From Thraustochytrium sp. TN22 (taxonomy: Eukaryota; Sar; Bigyra; Thraustochytrida; Thraustochytriidae): a stretch of DNA of 64,000 nt. The notes below the pieces were generated by a model that worked only from the letters and a program-made list of their open reading frames with translations, was not told the origin of the DNA and did no database searches. Below are positions 10,401 through 21,637 of the stretch, piece by piece. Made by a program: the position numbers and the translations under genes. Every line of letters begins with the position of its first letter. Position 1 is the first letter of the stretch. Where the stretch lies: positions 124,001 through 188,000 of the forward strand of contig JABLUY010000016.1 of assembly GCA_013306675.1 (NCBI GenBank). Direction: 5' to 3'.

Positions 10401-13400
10401 GATTTCCGGCAGGTAGTGCGGGTTGGGCATCTTGGTGGTCATGTAGAACTTAAAGTTGTCGTCGTAGTCGATGTCCGAATCGCCCAAGTGGATGAGCTTG
10501 CGGCCGCCCTGAAAGAAGACCGCCTTTTGCAGCACGGGCTCCAGCGACGGGTCGATGTGCTCGTCGAGGTCCTCGATGAGCACAGGCCGGCCCACGCGGA
10601 TGCCATTCTCCAAAGAGCGCAGCAGGTTCGGGTTGGACATCTTGATGACCTCGAGGTTGTTGACCGACTCCGTGTTCTTGATCCAGCGGTTCGCCTGGCC
10701 CTGCGGGTCGATCATGAGCGGCCAGCGCTTGCCGCGAAAGACCAACAAGGCGCTGTCCGCCGACACGGCGTCCGACGGCAGGCCGTCAATCTGCCACGCG
10801 CGCAGCTGTACGGCGTTGCCAATCGTGCTCTGCAGCGAGGCGCCCTCAGAGCACGGGATGCCAAGCTCGCGGCAGCGCTCAAGCCAGTGCTGCACAAGAC
10901 GCGAGCGGAATGGGCCGGTGAAGGCACCGTAGTACGAGATGCACCCAGCGGATACCATCACGTCGCCGATGAGCAGCTCCATGTCGCGAGCGATGTTGAC
11001 GAGCGTCTGCTTCCAACGGACGCCCTCGGACTCGAGACCCGAAGTGAGCTTCTCGGCGCGCACGAGCCGGTCCTTGGTTAGCTGGCTCTGGTCCTCGAGC
11101 GCCTTCTTGGCGGCCAGGGACTCGTCTAGCTGCTTCTGCAGCGCCGCGACCTTGTCGCGCACAGCCTGCAGTTCGCCCTGCTTTTCGGCCAGCAGCGCGT
11201 TGGCCTGCGACATCTGATCGTTCATCTCCTGTAGCTTGGCCATTTTGGGCGCAACCTCCTTGGCCACGTCCGAGTAAATGTCCATGGCGTGCACGAACAT
11301 ACAGAGCGAGGTGGCGGCGACGGAGACCTTCTTGACATTCTCCACCTGCATGACCTCCATGGCCACGTACTTTTTGATCTTCTTGATGGCAGCCGCCGGG
11401 ATGTTGTCCTTGTCGTACTCCTTGAGATTCTTCATAAAGTTCGCGTCGTTGAGAAGCTTCTTGGAGCTGTCCCAGTCCGGCTTCGACCCCATGAGGATGC
11501 AGATGGCTTCCATGACGGTCTGCACGGCGGGGGGCGGTTTCGCAAAGGACTTGATCTCGGTAATGTCCTTCTTGTCGAGAGAGTCCAGCGACTTGAGCGC
11601 GCTGTTAAGCGCCGGCATGGCCACGTCCAGATCCTTTTGCGCATCTGCCTGCACGGCGCCCACCTCTGCGGCCTTGGCCTTGACCACGGCCTCGTCCTTG
11701 GCCACGCGCTCTTCGACCACGGCGGCGTCCGCCTTGTCCACGTTGACCTGCTCGATGAGTTTCTCGGTCTCGGCAGCCTTGACCACGAGAACGGGCTGTA
11801 GCTTGACGAGCTCCGCCTGCAGCTCGTCGACGATCTGGTTCGTCTCGTTCAGCTTCTGCACGCCGACCTCCATGCGCTTCTCCACCACCTTGAGCTCCTC
11901 GCGCTTCTCCGCCAGCATGCTGCGGTACAAGTTGATGAGGTCCAGGTAGCTCTTGGGGGTCGTGTACACGCGACGCCGCAGCTTGTCGAAGAACTCTTCA
12001 GAGATGTCGATCACACTCGTGTGAATCTCACCGCAGATGCTCACGAGCGAGTCGCGTACCTCGGGCGCCATGTCGAGCTCCGCGAGGAAGCGCTGTGCCA
12101 CAGACTGCAGCGCGCTCTGCGGCCACTCCATGTACCAATCGATGGTCGTACAGTTGATGAGCGAGGGAAAGTTGCGGCAGCGGATGCGCAAGGAGTCACC
12201 CACGGGCGACATGCACAGCACAATATGCAGGAGGTCGCGCACGCGGGCGATGAACTGCAGGCGGCAGTTTTCACGCGTCTCCGGGATGCCCATTTGCTTC
12301 ACCACCGGGATCATGTCGTTCAGGATGCGGTCCATCTCGTCCTGAGGGAAGAGGTTGGGGATCTCGCCGCTGTTGAGGGTGTTGTTGATGTCTTCCAGTC
12401 GGTGAAGAGGAAAACTGTGTTGAGGCCCTTGACGCCTGTCTTGATCATGAGCGTCTTGATGTCCTCGTGGAACTCGGCCAGGCCGTAGCCGCGCACGAGC
12501 TCGATTTGGAAGCATTCGAAGTCACTCATGAAGCTGGCGAGCCGCGTACAGCTCTGTTTGCCGCTGCCGCCCACGCCAATGAGCAAGGCGTTGCCGCGCG
12601 GCTGCCGTATGATGCGAGAGATGCGCGCAATGTGCTCGATGGCGTCCTTGAAGAAGACCAGGTTCATCTGCGTCGGGTTTGACATGTTGTACTCGTCCAG
12701 GTTGTCCTCGAGCACCTGCTCGACCTTGGCTTGGTCCTTGGCGTACTCGTAGATGCGCTCCTCAAGCGCCAGACCGGGCCGCAAAAAGTCGCAAAACATC
12801 ACCGGCCACTCGCCCTCGAAGATCTTCTCGTGCGTCATGCTGATCTTGAGCTGGCGGTTCACCAACTCGATAAGCAGGTTGGTGAACCAGCGCTTGTCCT
12901 CAGAGTTGATGAGGCGGTCGTGGAAGACGCGCATGGACTCGTGCATAAAGAGAAGCGCAAAGACGTCCGGCTCCGCGCATTTCTTGGCCGGCGTCATGAG
13001 GATGCCCTGGAAGACCTTGGACACGTCGCGCAGGTTGAAGGTGTAATGCGACTTGGCCGGCGTCGGGAGCAGCTCCACGCTGATGCGCTCGAAGATCTCC
13101 ACAACCGAGGCCACGATGGGGGCTACGAGATCCTTGCACGCGTCGTTGGGAAAGACCTGCGCGAAACCGCCCAGAATTGCTTTGAAGATGTGCTGCATGG
13201 TGCGCCCCGAGGCAGGCCGCATGCAGAGGATGTTGAAGTGACGCTTGAAGCGCGGTGTGACCGGATTGCGGCCGCCACCCGGCGGCGCGGCCGCCACCAT
13301 GAGCATGGTGTTCTCGATATCCTTCCAAAACAGCTTGTCGCGGTCGTAGAAGCCCTTCATGTCAAGGAACTGCCGCAGCAGCTCCACGGGCGGCTGCGCG

Positions 13401-16400
13401 CCGTACTCCTCGACGAGGGGCATGTTCACGTCGTCGACGAAGATAACCACGCGGCGGCCAGCCGGCGCACCCAGCAGCGTCTTGCGCTTCTTCTCAAGCT
13501 TGGACTCGATGGTCTCCTGCGTCACGAGCGAGCTGGTCTGCGCCGAGAAGCTCATGAAGACAGGCACCACGCCCATGCCGTTGACGGGATCGTCATCCGG
13601 TAGCGGTGACGCGCGGGATAGCGTGTCGGCCACCACGGACGTCTTGCCTGTGCCGGTGACGCCGGTCAAGAACACGGGGCGGTCGCGCGTCATGAGCTGG
13701 CGAATCACGTAGGCATAGCGCGTTGTGTCGACGCTCGGCACGAGCAGCTGGAAGTATGGAACGGACTCGTCGAAGGTGAAGCTCGGGATGATCTCCTCGA
13801 AGGACTTCCATTGACCGCCCGGGTCGCCCTCGATGTCGACGAAGTAGTCGTACACCACTCCGCCGGGCGGAATCTGCACCTTGCGATCTGTCGCGTCAAA
13901 GGCGGCGCGAATCATCTCATTGAAGCCGTCCCACCCGTCAAAGCTGATGGTGCCGCCGATGGCCCAGATGAGGCTGAAGAGAAAGAGCTTGTCCACGAGC
14001 TTCTTGGCGTCGGGCTCCTTGAGGTTGGCCGCGGCGTCCTTGCTGAAGAGCTTGACGCCCATCTCCGGTCGCAAAAGCGACTCAAAGAGCTTGCAGAGCG
14101 AGACAACCAAGTCGCCATTGAGCGTCAGCACGGGCTCACGGCAGTTGCGGCGCACATAGCGCAGCGCATCGTTGATGAAGAGGTCAAAGTCTGCCAGCAG
14201 GTGCTCACGCACGTAGGCTGGGGTGGCCGCCGGCAGGGAGTTCGAAGCGAGCCAGCTGACGACGAGGGGCCGCCAGCCGAGGTCCTCGGGAGCCATGTAC
14301 ATGACGCCGAGCCGTGAGACCGTGGCGGGCGAGGCGACGGCCAGGTCCATGACCTCGAAGAGACACTTCATCTGCACCTTGAGCTTGATGCGCTCGCCGT
14401 TGGCGAGGCAGAGCGTCATGTTGTCGTCCAGCACTGTGTTCATGTTCTCGATCCACAACGCGTCAATGGGCCCATCGAAGACGGTCCAACGCTTGACGTT
14501 ATCGCTCCCGTCGCAATCGTTGACCGCCTTGCGCATGATGGTGGACGCCAGGCCGTCGTGCCACTCTTGCGTGAGCTCGTTGAATTCGCCATACAGTTCG
14601 CCCATGGTGATGCACTTGGGATTCAGTACAGAAGCCTCCGCGTACTGGTATCGTTCGTCGTCGATGTCGCGGTCGCGCATGTTCTTCATGGCGTTCTGCA
14701 GCACGCGCCAGCAGGTGGTCTTGCCGCCGCCAGTGGGGCCGACGACGGTGGCGCCAAAGCGAACGTTGAAGACATCGAACTGCTGGATCACCTTGGTGAT
14801 AAAACTCGGCACCGGCTGGAGGTTCATGCGCGCAATTTCCTCCTCAATGGCCTCTTGAAAGAGACCGTAGTCGTGCGTCGGCACCACGACGCCCGGAAAA
14901 AGGTCGGACACGATTGCGTAAAAGAGCGGCAGATCCTCGGAGAGGCACTTGGGCACGTTGGAGTCACGCAGCGCGCGGATCAGGGTCACGTCCTCGCTGA
15001 CCTCTGGATTGCCGCGCTTGAGGCCGCCAGCCATGACCAGCACCGACTTGACGGCGCGAAGGCCGTAGTCGTAGTGCGGCTGCTGCGAGAGCTGCTGCGA
15101 GCTCAGATGGAAGAGCTTGATCATCTTGCGCGAGAGCGTCTTGGCATCGCCGAAACCCTCGGCGAAGAGCATAATCTCGGCGATGAGCGCATAGTCAGGG
15201 ACCATCATCGAGACCGGCCGGAAGCACACCTTGAGGTTGTCCGGCAGCTCCGTGCGGCCGGCGTAGCCCGGGTTCATGGTCACGATCACGTGGTGGTCCT
15301 TGAGTAGAATGTCGACACCCATGAACATGATGCGGGCCTTGCCCTCGAGGCGGCCCTGGCGGAGCAGCAGGAGCTGCTGCGCCACGACCGAGAGCACCTC
15401 AATGTCGATGCGGTTGAACTCGTCCAGGCAGGTCCAAGCGCCGGTCTGCGCGAGCCCGCGGAAGAGCTTGCCCATCATTTTGTAGTCGATCTGGTCCGAG
15501 CAGTTGAAGACGATGCACTGCACGCCTAGCGCCTTGGCGAGGTCCTTGCTCGATTCGGTCTTGCCTGTGCCGGCCGGCCCGGCCGGGGCGGCACCCAGCT
15601 TGAGCCCGTACGAGCCGGTGATGGTCATCCAGCAACGATCAGTGAGCGGTGTGATGACCAGGCGCGTCGTGCACCCCTGATACTCGTAGCCAAATTCGAT
15701 CACTGCATCGGAATGACGCACACGGCAGTCGTCCACGTCGGCGTCCCAGTAGTAGCGGAGCTGCATCTGCCAGGTGAAGTTGCCGACGTCGGCAATGCGT
15801 TCGCGCTTGAGCGTCTCGACGATGTCGCGCGCATGCACGTCCGTGGTGACGAGAGCGACGATGACGAGACGCTGCCGCTTGGTAAGGTCGCTCCGGATGA
15901 GCTCGATGAGCGCCTGAAGCTCATCGAGATTATCCTGGTACCACTTGGCCACATCGGCCTCAGAGTTCTCGCTGCGCAGCGCTGCCTCGGTGCCCTGCAC
16001 CCAGGTCATCTGCGCCGCGGTGGCGACAATCTGGCCCGGGTGGTCCAGCACCCAGTGGCGACGCTCCTTGGTGGGATAGTCGAGCAGGCCGACCTTCATG
16101 AGCTTTTGCAGGGAGATGCGCATGTGGTGCTCCACCGCAGAGAGCCAGTCCTCAACATTGCCGCGCGCCTTGAGGTTCTTGCCGAGCTCGATGCGCTCGT
16201 TCTCCGGCGACAGCATGGCCTCGATGTCGATGCTGCCAGGCTTGGAGCCAAAGTCGAGACCAACCAGCGCGTCGAAGCACTTACGCAGGTGCGGCTGCAC
16301 CGCCTGCGGATCCTTGGTCTGCGCGAGGATCTCCAGGAGCTCGTCGTTGGCGAGAAAGTAGAAGCGCGGAAAGGCCGCACGCTTGGTCTCCAGGTAGTCC

Positions 16401-19400
16401 TCGAGGCTCTTCTGGATCTTGTCAAGAGTCTCGTTGCAGTTTTTGAACTTGTCACAGAGCCCGGCCAGAGTGCAGGCCTTGAGGGCGTTGGGGTCGTCCG
16501 CGGTGCGCTTCATGTGCGATTTCCAGAAGGTGTCGACCGCGAAGAACTTCTTGGACTCTACTGGGAGCTGGCGCTGGATATCGGGCGCCGAGAAGATCGT
16601 CTCCAGGTACATCCAGCCGCGCTGGCAGACGAGCCACTCGTCGAGCGTCTCCTGGAAGGTGACGAGGCGCTTGCGCCAGGACTCCACCACGTCTTTGATG
16701 CCGGCCACGTAGCGCGAGCCCATGATGGTGCTGATGGTCACCAGGGAATCATCCAGGTTGGTGATGATCTCCTCGACACTGCCCAGGATGTAGACGTCCT
16801 TCTGCTCCTTGTAGCTCTTGAGCTCGACCTCCGAGGTGCGCCAGACGTCCTCGATCTTGGCCAGCATGGCCTCGAGCACCATCTCCTGGGCGGCTGCAAC
16901 GGCGATACCCTGAATCTCCTCCTCGAACTGGCCGATTTTGTTCTCCATGAGCTTGCCCAGCGTGAAGCCTTCAACGCCCTTGATCTCGTAGCCCACCATG
17001 TCGTGGATCTTCTGCCAGTGGCGGTCTTGAAGCGAGTCAGAGCACAGCGAGACGATGACTGGCAGCGTGATCTGCACGTGATTCACGGCGTCCTTGAGAC
17101 TTGGGCCCGAGGTCGAATTCGGCAGCCCGCGCATCGCCTTAAAGGCTACCTTGCTGTGCATCTTGACCTGCTTGTCCATCTCCTCGGCATCGAGATCCTT
17201 GAACTCGGTGTTCATCCATTGCCTTAGGAGTGCCGCCCACGACTTAATGCCGTGCCAGAGGTCGTACTTGACCTTGAGGTCCTGCACGACGTCGTCGAGG
17301 ACTTCAAACTCGGACACCTCCAGGTCGAGGTACGACTGGTTGCTTTGCAGCACCTCGATCTCTGTGCGGATGCTCTCGAGCTTTTCATTCTGCACGTCCA
17401 TGTAGGCGACCATCTCCTGCATGTCGGCCTTGGCGTCTTCAATGCCCGGGTGGTCCAGCTTCTCGCGCAGCGTAGTGATCTCCTTTTGCACCTTGGGCAC
17501 CTGGCTGCTGATGAGCTTGATGAACTTGGCGGTGTCCTCCTCCTTGCGCGCCTCGCACGCCTCCACGGTGGACGTCAGATCGTTGAGTTGGTCCGTGATC
17601 ATGCGCATGTGCACAACCTCCTGCTCGGGGATGTCCCACTTGTGTCGGTCCAAGATGTTGCCGAGCTGCTTGATGTGGCTCGAGCGGTCGCCCATATCCT
17701 TGAGCAGTTCTTGAGCCACAGCGAGAAACTTGCACTTGGTGGTGAACTCCGCCACGGTCTGTGGCTCGTAGGAGGCCTTGGCCATGTTCTCCGCAATCTC
17801 ACTCAGGAGCTCCTTGGCCTCCACGTGCATGATGCCCGGGATGACTTCCTTGATGGCCATCAGACACTGATACGGACTCGGCAGCAGCAGCTTCTTGAGC
17901 GCGCGCGAGTCCACACGCATGATGCCAATGTCGGCCGAAATGGGGATGCCGCCGAACTCATTCTCTTGGTGGCGGAACTTCTTGATGAGCTCCTCGAACA
18001 CATTCAGCTCGACGTGGCGGAAGTCCTGTACCGCGTTGTCCTGCTTGGTGGCGTTCTCCTCGAAGGTGTCGCGGAACGGCTCGAAGACACGCGCGTAGTC
18101 GAGGGCCTCGTCCACGGCGTTGCGCAAGTCGTCGTAGATGATGCGCTTCACCTGAAGGAACTCGCGCTGGTTCAGAATGATGGCGTCGATCTCCAGTTCG
18201 TCGCCGCCACCGCCATCGCCGCCACCGCCGCCATCGCCGCCGCCGTCGCCCTCCTTGCTTGCGACCTGCGTGTACGGCGCGAGCTCCTCGTGCGTGAGCA
18301 GGCGCTCCGCGGCGGTCAGCACGCCAACGGCCTCAGTGATGGCCTCCTCCAGGACGCCCTGGAAGACCTCGAAGGTCGGCTGCAACACGAGCGGTGCGGC
18401 ATACTTGCGGCGCTCGCGCAGTTCGCGCTCGGCCTGCTTTCGCGCGGCGCGCGCCTCGGGCTCCTCGTCATCCTTGCGCTCCTCCTCTGGGGTCTCGTAG
18501 CCCTCGTCGTCTCCGGCGTCCGCCTCGTCGCCCTCGTCGCCGTCCGCCTTCGCCCTCGCCTTCTTTTCAGCCGCCGCGGCCAGCGCCGCCGGGTCGGGCG
18601 GCGGCGGCTTGGGGCCAAAGCCCACGTCGACGGCGAAGAGCGGGACGACCTCACGGGCACCACCCTTCTTTTCGATGACGATCTTCTCCTTCTTCTCCTC
18701 GACCAGACGCACGGTGCGCTTGGGGCGGACCTTGGGGTTGATGACCTCGGAGAAGGCGCGCGCCGAGTGGTAAGCCATGTCAACGAGCGTGACATTCATC
18801 TGGAACTCGATGAGGCGAATGAACTTGGCGAGCTTTTTGCACTCGGTGCGCAGCGCAGCGCGCTCCATGAAGGTCATCTTGTGGTCCGCCACGATGTCGT
18901 TCTTCGCGAGGAACTCGTCCAGCACGTAGTCACAGGCGTCCCGGACGATCTCACGCGTCTGGTCGGAGACCTCGATGACGGCGAGCTGCAGCTTCTCGCG
19001 GTGCGTGCGCTGTGTCTCGCGGAAGGACTCCAGTGAGTACGTCTTGGCGCGATCTGTGTAGATGAGGCGGCGCGCGCCCAGCGTGAGGCACATTTGCCGG
19101 ATCTGCAGCAGCGACTCGCGCAGACGATTGTTGAGGATGAAGAGCTGCTTCTCGAGAATCTCGCTCCCGATCTTGCGCTTGGCGCCGCGCACATTGCGCT
19201 TCCACATGGAGAAGTTCTTCCACATGCGGAAGCGCGCGAAGAACGAGATGCTCTTCATCTTGCTGAAGATGCGAAACTCGTGCTCCCAGCTGTCCATGGG
19301 CGTGAACTCTGCCTGCGCATCCGTAAAATGCGTCACACCCTCGCGGCTCAGCGTGAAGTAGTCCTTGGGGTCCACATTTTTGTGGTCTACCACGCGCAGC

Positions 19401-20197
19401 TCATAGACGCTGTTGAACGCAGCGCGCGGACGCAGGTAAAAGAAGCCGCCGTTCTCGTACTCCTCTCTTTGTGACGGCGTCAGCTGCAGGTGCCGAATGA
19501 AGCTCACGCTCTCCGGGCTGTATTCGTCAGGCTGTCGGCTTGCTCCTGCCGCCGTTCCTGCTGCTGCTGATGCTGCTGCTGCTGCTGATGCTGCTGCTGA
19601 TGATGATGATGAGGTTGGGCCTCCGGCGGCTGCAGCTTCGCCGTGGGTGCCGGCCTCCTCGCGAGAACGCGACCCAGGCGACCCGGGCGCCCCCGCCCGC
19701 TTGCTGCCCCTGGCAAAGCCGTGCGACGGCGACCGCGCTGCCGAGTGCCCTCCGCTGGCCAGGCTCGGCGCCGACTGCGTGGCGGCCGCCTGCCGGCTGC
19801 GGATGAGCCCCTTGGCGAACTTGGCGGGCCGCGATTCGGCCGAGGCCTCGGGCCGCGGGATCTGCGTCGGCTTGGCGGTGACCACGGACCCGGTCGCGCC
19901 GGCGCCCGCCGCACCCAGCGCGCCCCGCTTCGGGACGAGCCCGCCTGGCGCGGCTGCTGCCGCCGTCGGCGAGGCGGCGGCGGCGCCACCCACGCCTAGC
20001 GGGCCGGGCATCGCTGCGCCCGTCGCGTACAGCCGCGCTGACAGCTCCGCGCGCCGCGCCAGGCCCTGCGCGAGCTCCTGCCGCTGCCTCACCTCCTCGT
20101 CCTTGGCCTCCTCCTCGCGCCGCGCCGCTGCCTCGGCCTCCGCGGCGTTATTGCCTGTGCGCGGGCCGGCGCCCGCGCCCAGCCCTCGCGGCTCCAT
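7431..20197 (-). CDS. DNAH: Axonemal inner-arm dynein heavy chain (frame broken once in AAA4)
   Basis: A motor subunit of axonemal dynein of about 4250 codons. P-loops: AAA1 GPAGTGKTE near residue 1540, AAA2 GPTGGGKTT near 1820, AAA3 GVTGTGKTS near 2180, AAA4 GVGGSGKQS near 2540. A stalk coiled coil with microtubule-binding tip follows (around 11.0-12.0 kb), then AAA5/6 and a C-terminal domain ending near VLSTTGMSTNFVLAV, typical of axonemal chains. Size and ends suit the single-headed DNAH1/3/6/7/12 group; the FTLSREGVTHFTDAQAEFTP segment looks most like DNAH6. The N-terminus carries a low-complexity Ala/Ser/Gly extension of over 200 residues. Oddity: near 12398 the frame shifts by one. The upstream frame reads VFLFTD, and the downstream frame resumes at LEDINNTLNSGE, while the eight or so residues normally between them are absent. 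This looks like a small deletion in the gene or the assembly. Start ATG at 20197; stop TAG near 7431. Convergent with the MBL-cNBD gene. Confidence 0.93.
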
Positions 20198-20708
20198 CCT
20201 CGCCGCCGCCGCGCCGCCGAGCGCCGCGCCGCGCCCGCCCGCGCGCGCGCCCTCGCCACCCCGTTTGAACTCGCGCGCGCGCTCTCGCCGCCCCGTTTGA
20301 ACGTGCGCGCGCGGCGCGGCACCAGCTTAACGCCGCTCAACGGTCACGATGCGAGGCGTACTATGTGGAAGTGGGAGTCAACTATCTGAGGACAGACAGA
20401 CCAGCAAAGCCAAGCAGCAGAGCAGCCAGAAGGCCGAGGCGTAAGTTTGGCTAGAACAATGCAGCCAGCAGAGCCGAAAGCAAAGGGCTGTGGCCGGCAT
20501 ACTTTTACACTTATAAGGTTAAAACTGACATGGTCTCTTGACGGTGGATGCAGGGAGCGCGCAGCTCGGGACATGCAGCCGTACACGGCGTACAGCGGAC
20601 GGATGGCGATCGCAGGAGGGTGCGGCTTCTGACGAGAGAGAGAGAGAGAGAGAGAGAGAGCATGCGTCGGCATGGGCCGGGATCGCAGCGGGAAGTGAAA
20701 GTAGCGCA
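20198..20708. other. Spacer between dynein and CEP20 with a GA tract
   Basis: It holds the dynein 5' flank (very GC-rich up to about 20340), then more AT-rich sequence. A pure (GA)n run lies at about 20634-20660, near the 3' end of CEP20. No gene is supportable. Confidence 0.5.
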
Positions 20709-21215
20709 TCAGGGCTTCGCGTGGGAGGCCTCGCGGGCATCGCGCACGAGCTGGTAAAGAAGCGGCAGCGGCTGCCCGAGGTCCTCGCGGAAGTCACCGT
20801 ACGGGTCCAGACCGAGATCCTGCGCGACGACGGCGCGAGGCAAGGCCTCCTCCTTGGGCTGGCCGCTCTCTGGGAGGAAGACCGAAAGCGTGTGCTTGTA
20901 CCCATTGAACGCGAGGTACTCGCGGAAGAGCTCGTTGATGATAAGCGTCTCGTTACCCGGTCGCGGAGCCTGCGGCGTGCCCTCGCCCTCGAGGACCGCA
21001 AAGATCTCCGCACGCAAGCGCGCCTTGATGGCGTCTGAAACGCCGCGCGCCCGAAGGCTGTCTCCGAGCGCTGCGCGCACAACGAGAGCACGCAAAGCGC
21101 AGAGCAGCACGCACGGTCAGTCTACAAGGTCGAGAGTCTACTTGCGACCTCAAGGCAACGTACCCCGATGCAGGTCGTCCAGCGTCGCCATGCCGGGCCG
21201 CGCCTCAGCTGCCAT
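20709..21215 (-). CDS. CEP20: CEP20/FOR20 (FOPNL) LisH-domain basal-body protein, two exons
   Basis: A small centriolar-satellite/basal-body protein of the FOP/OFD1/CEP20 family, needed in other ciliates and animals for basal-body docking and ciliogenesis. Conserved blocks are ARLRAEIFAVL (TOF-like), then LIINELFREYLAFNGYKH and LSVFLPESGQP (LisH and the following strand), and a C-terminal PLLYQLV. The obvious open frame begins at a GTG and lacks the N-terminus. Splicing fixes this: exon 1 is 21215-21164 (or starts at a second ATG, 21191), donor CGGG|GTACGT, 93-nt intron, acceptor GCGCAG before 21070, exon 2 to the TGA at 20709. The junction reads MATLDDLHRALGDSLRARG, which aligns with the animal N-terminus. 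Length 137 aa (129 aa from the second ATG), usual for the family. It lies head-to-head with the CSPP1-like gene. Confidence 0.9.
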
Positions 21216-21637
21216 TGCTCCGCACCCGCCCACGGACGCGAGCGAGCTTGTTGAAAGAGGGGCAAGAAAGAAGGGCGCGTGCGCGCACGCGACGGTTAGG
21301 TCAGGTTGGCCACGGCGCCGGCGCAAAGACCGCGCGCGCGCGAGCGACGCAGAGCGCGGGCGCGCAGGACCGCGCCAAGCAGCCCCGACCCTCGCGCGCT
21401 CGTCGCCCGTCCCTGGTGCGCACGACCGCAAGCTGCGTGCGCGGCAGGCGGGCAGGGCCGCCAGTTGGAGTTCTGCGCGCCGGCGCGGGCAGCAAACCAT
21501 CAACCAACTCAAACCTGCCCAGTCAGTCGCCGGCCGGCCGGTTGGACGGCGACTGCGCGAGCGAGCGAGCGAGCGAGCGAGCGAACGACCGAGCGACGGC
21601 GCGCGCAAGCGTCTGGTCGCTGCCCGCGGACGTTGCC
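21216..21637. promoter_or_regulatory. Divergent promoter region between CEP20 and the CSPP1-like gene
   Basis: These 422 bp separate two outward-facing start codons of putative ciliary genes, so a shared promoter is likely by position. A (GCGA)7 run lies at 21557-21584. I see no clear TATA box or named motif. The frame of the plus-strand gene is open back through the region, but the translation is Arg/Ala-rich and is probably not used. Confidence 0.5.

Noticed and set aside
15713-19036. Several long plus-strand frames antisense to dynein
   Set aside because: They mirror the dynein codons and have no independent protein features.
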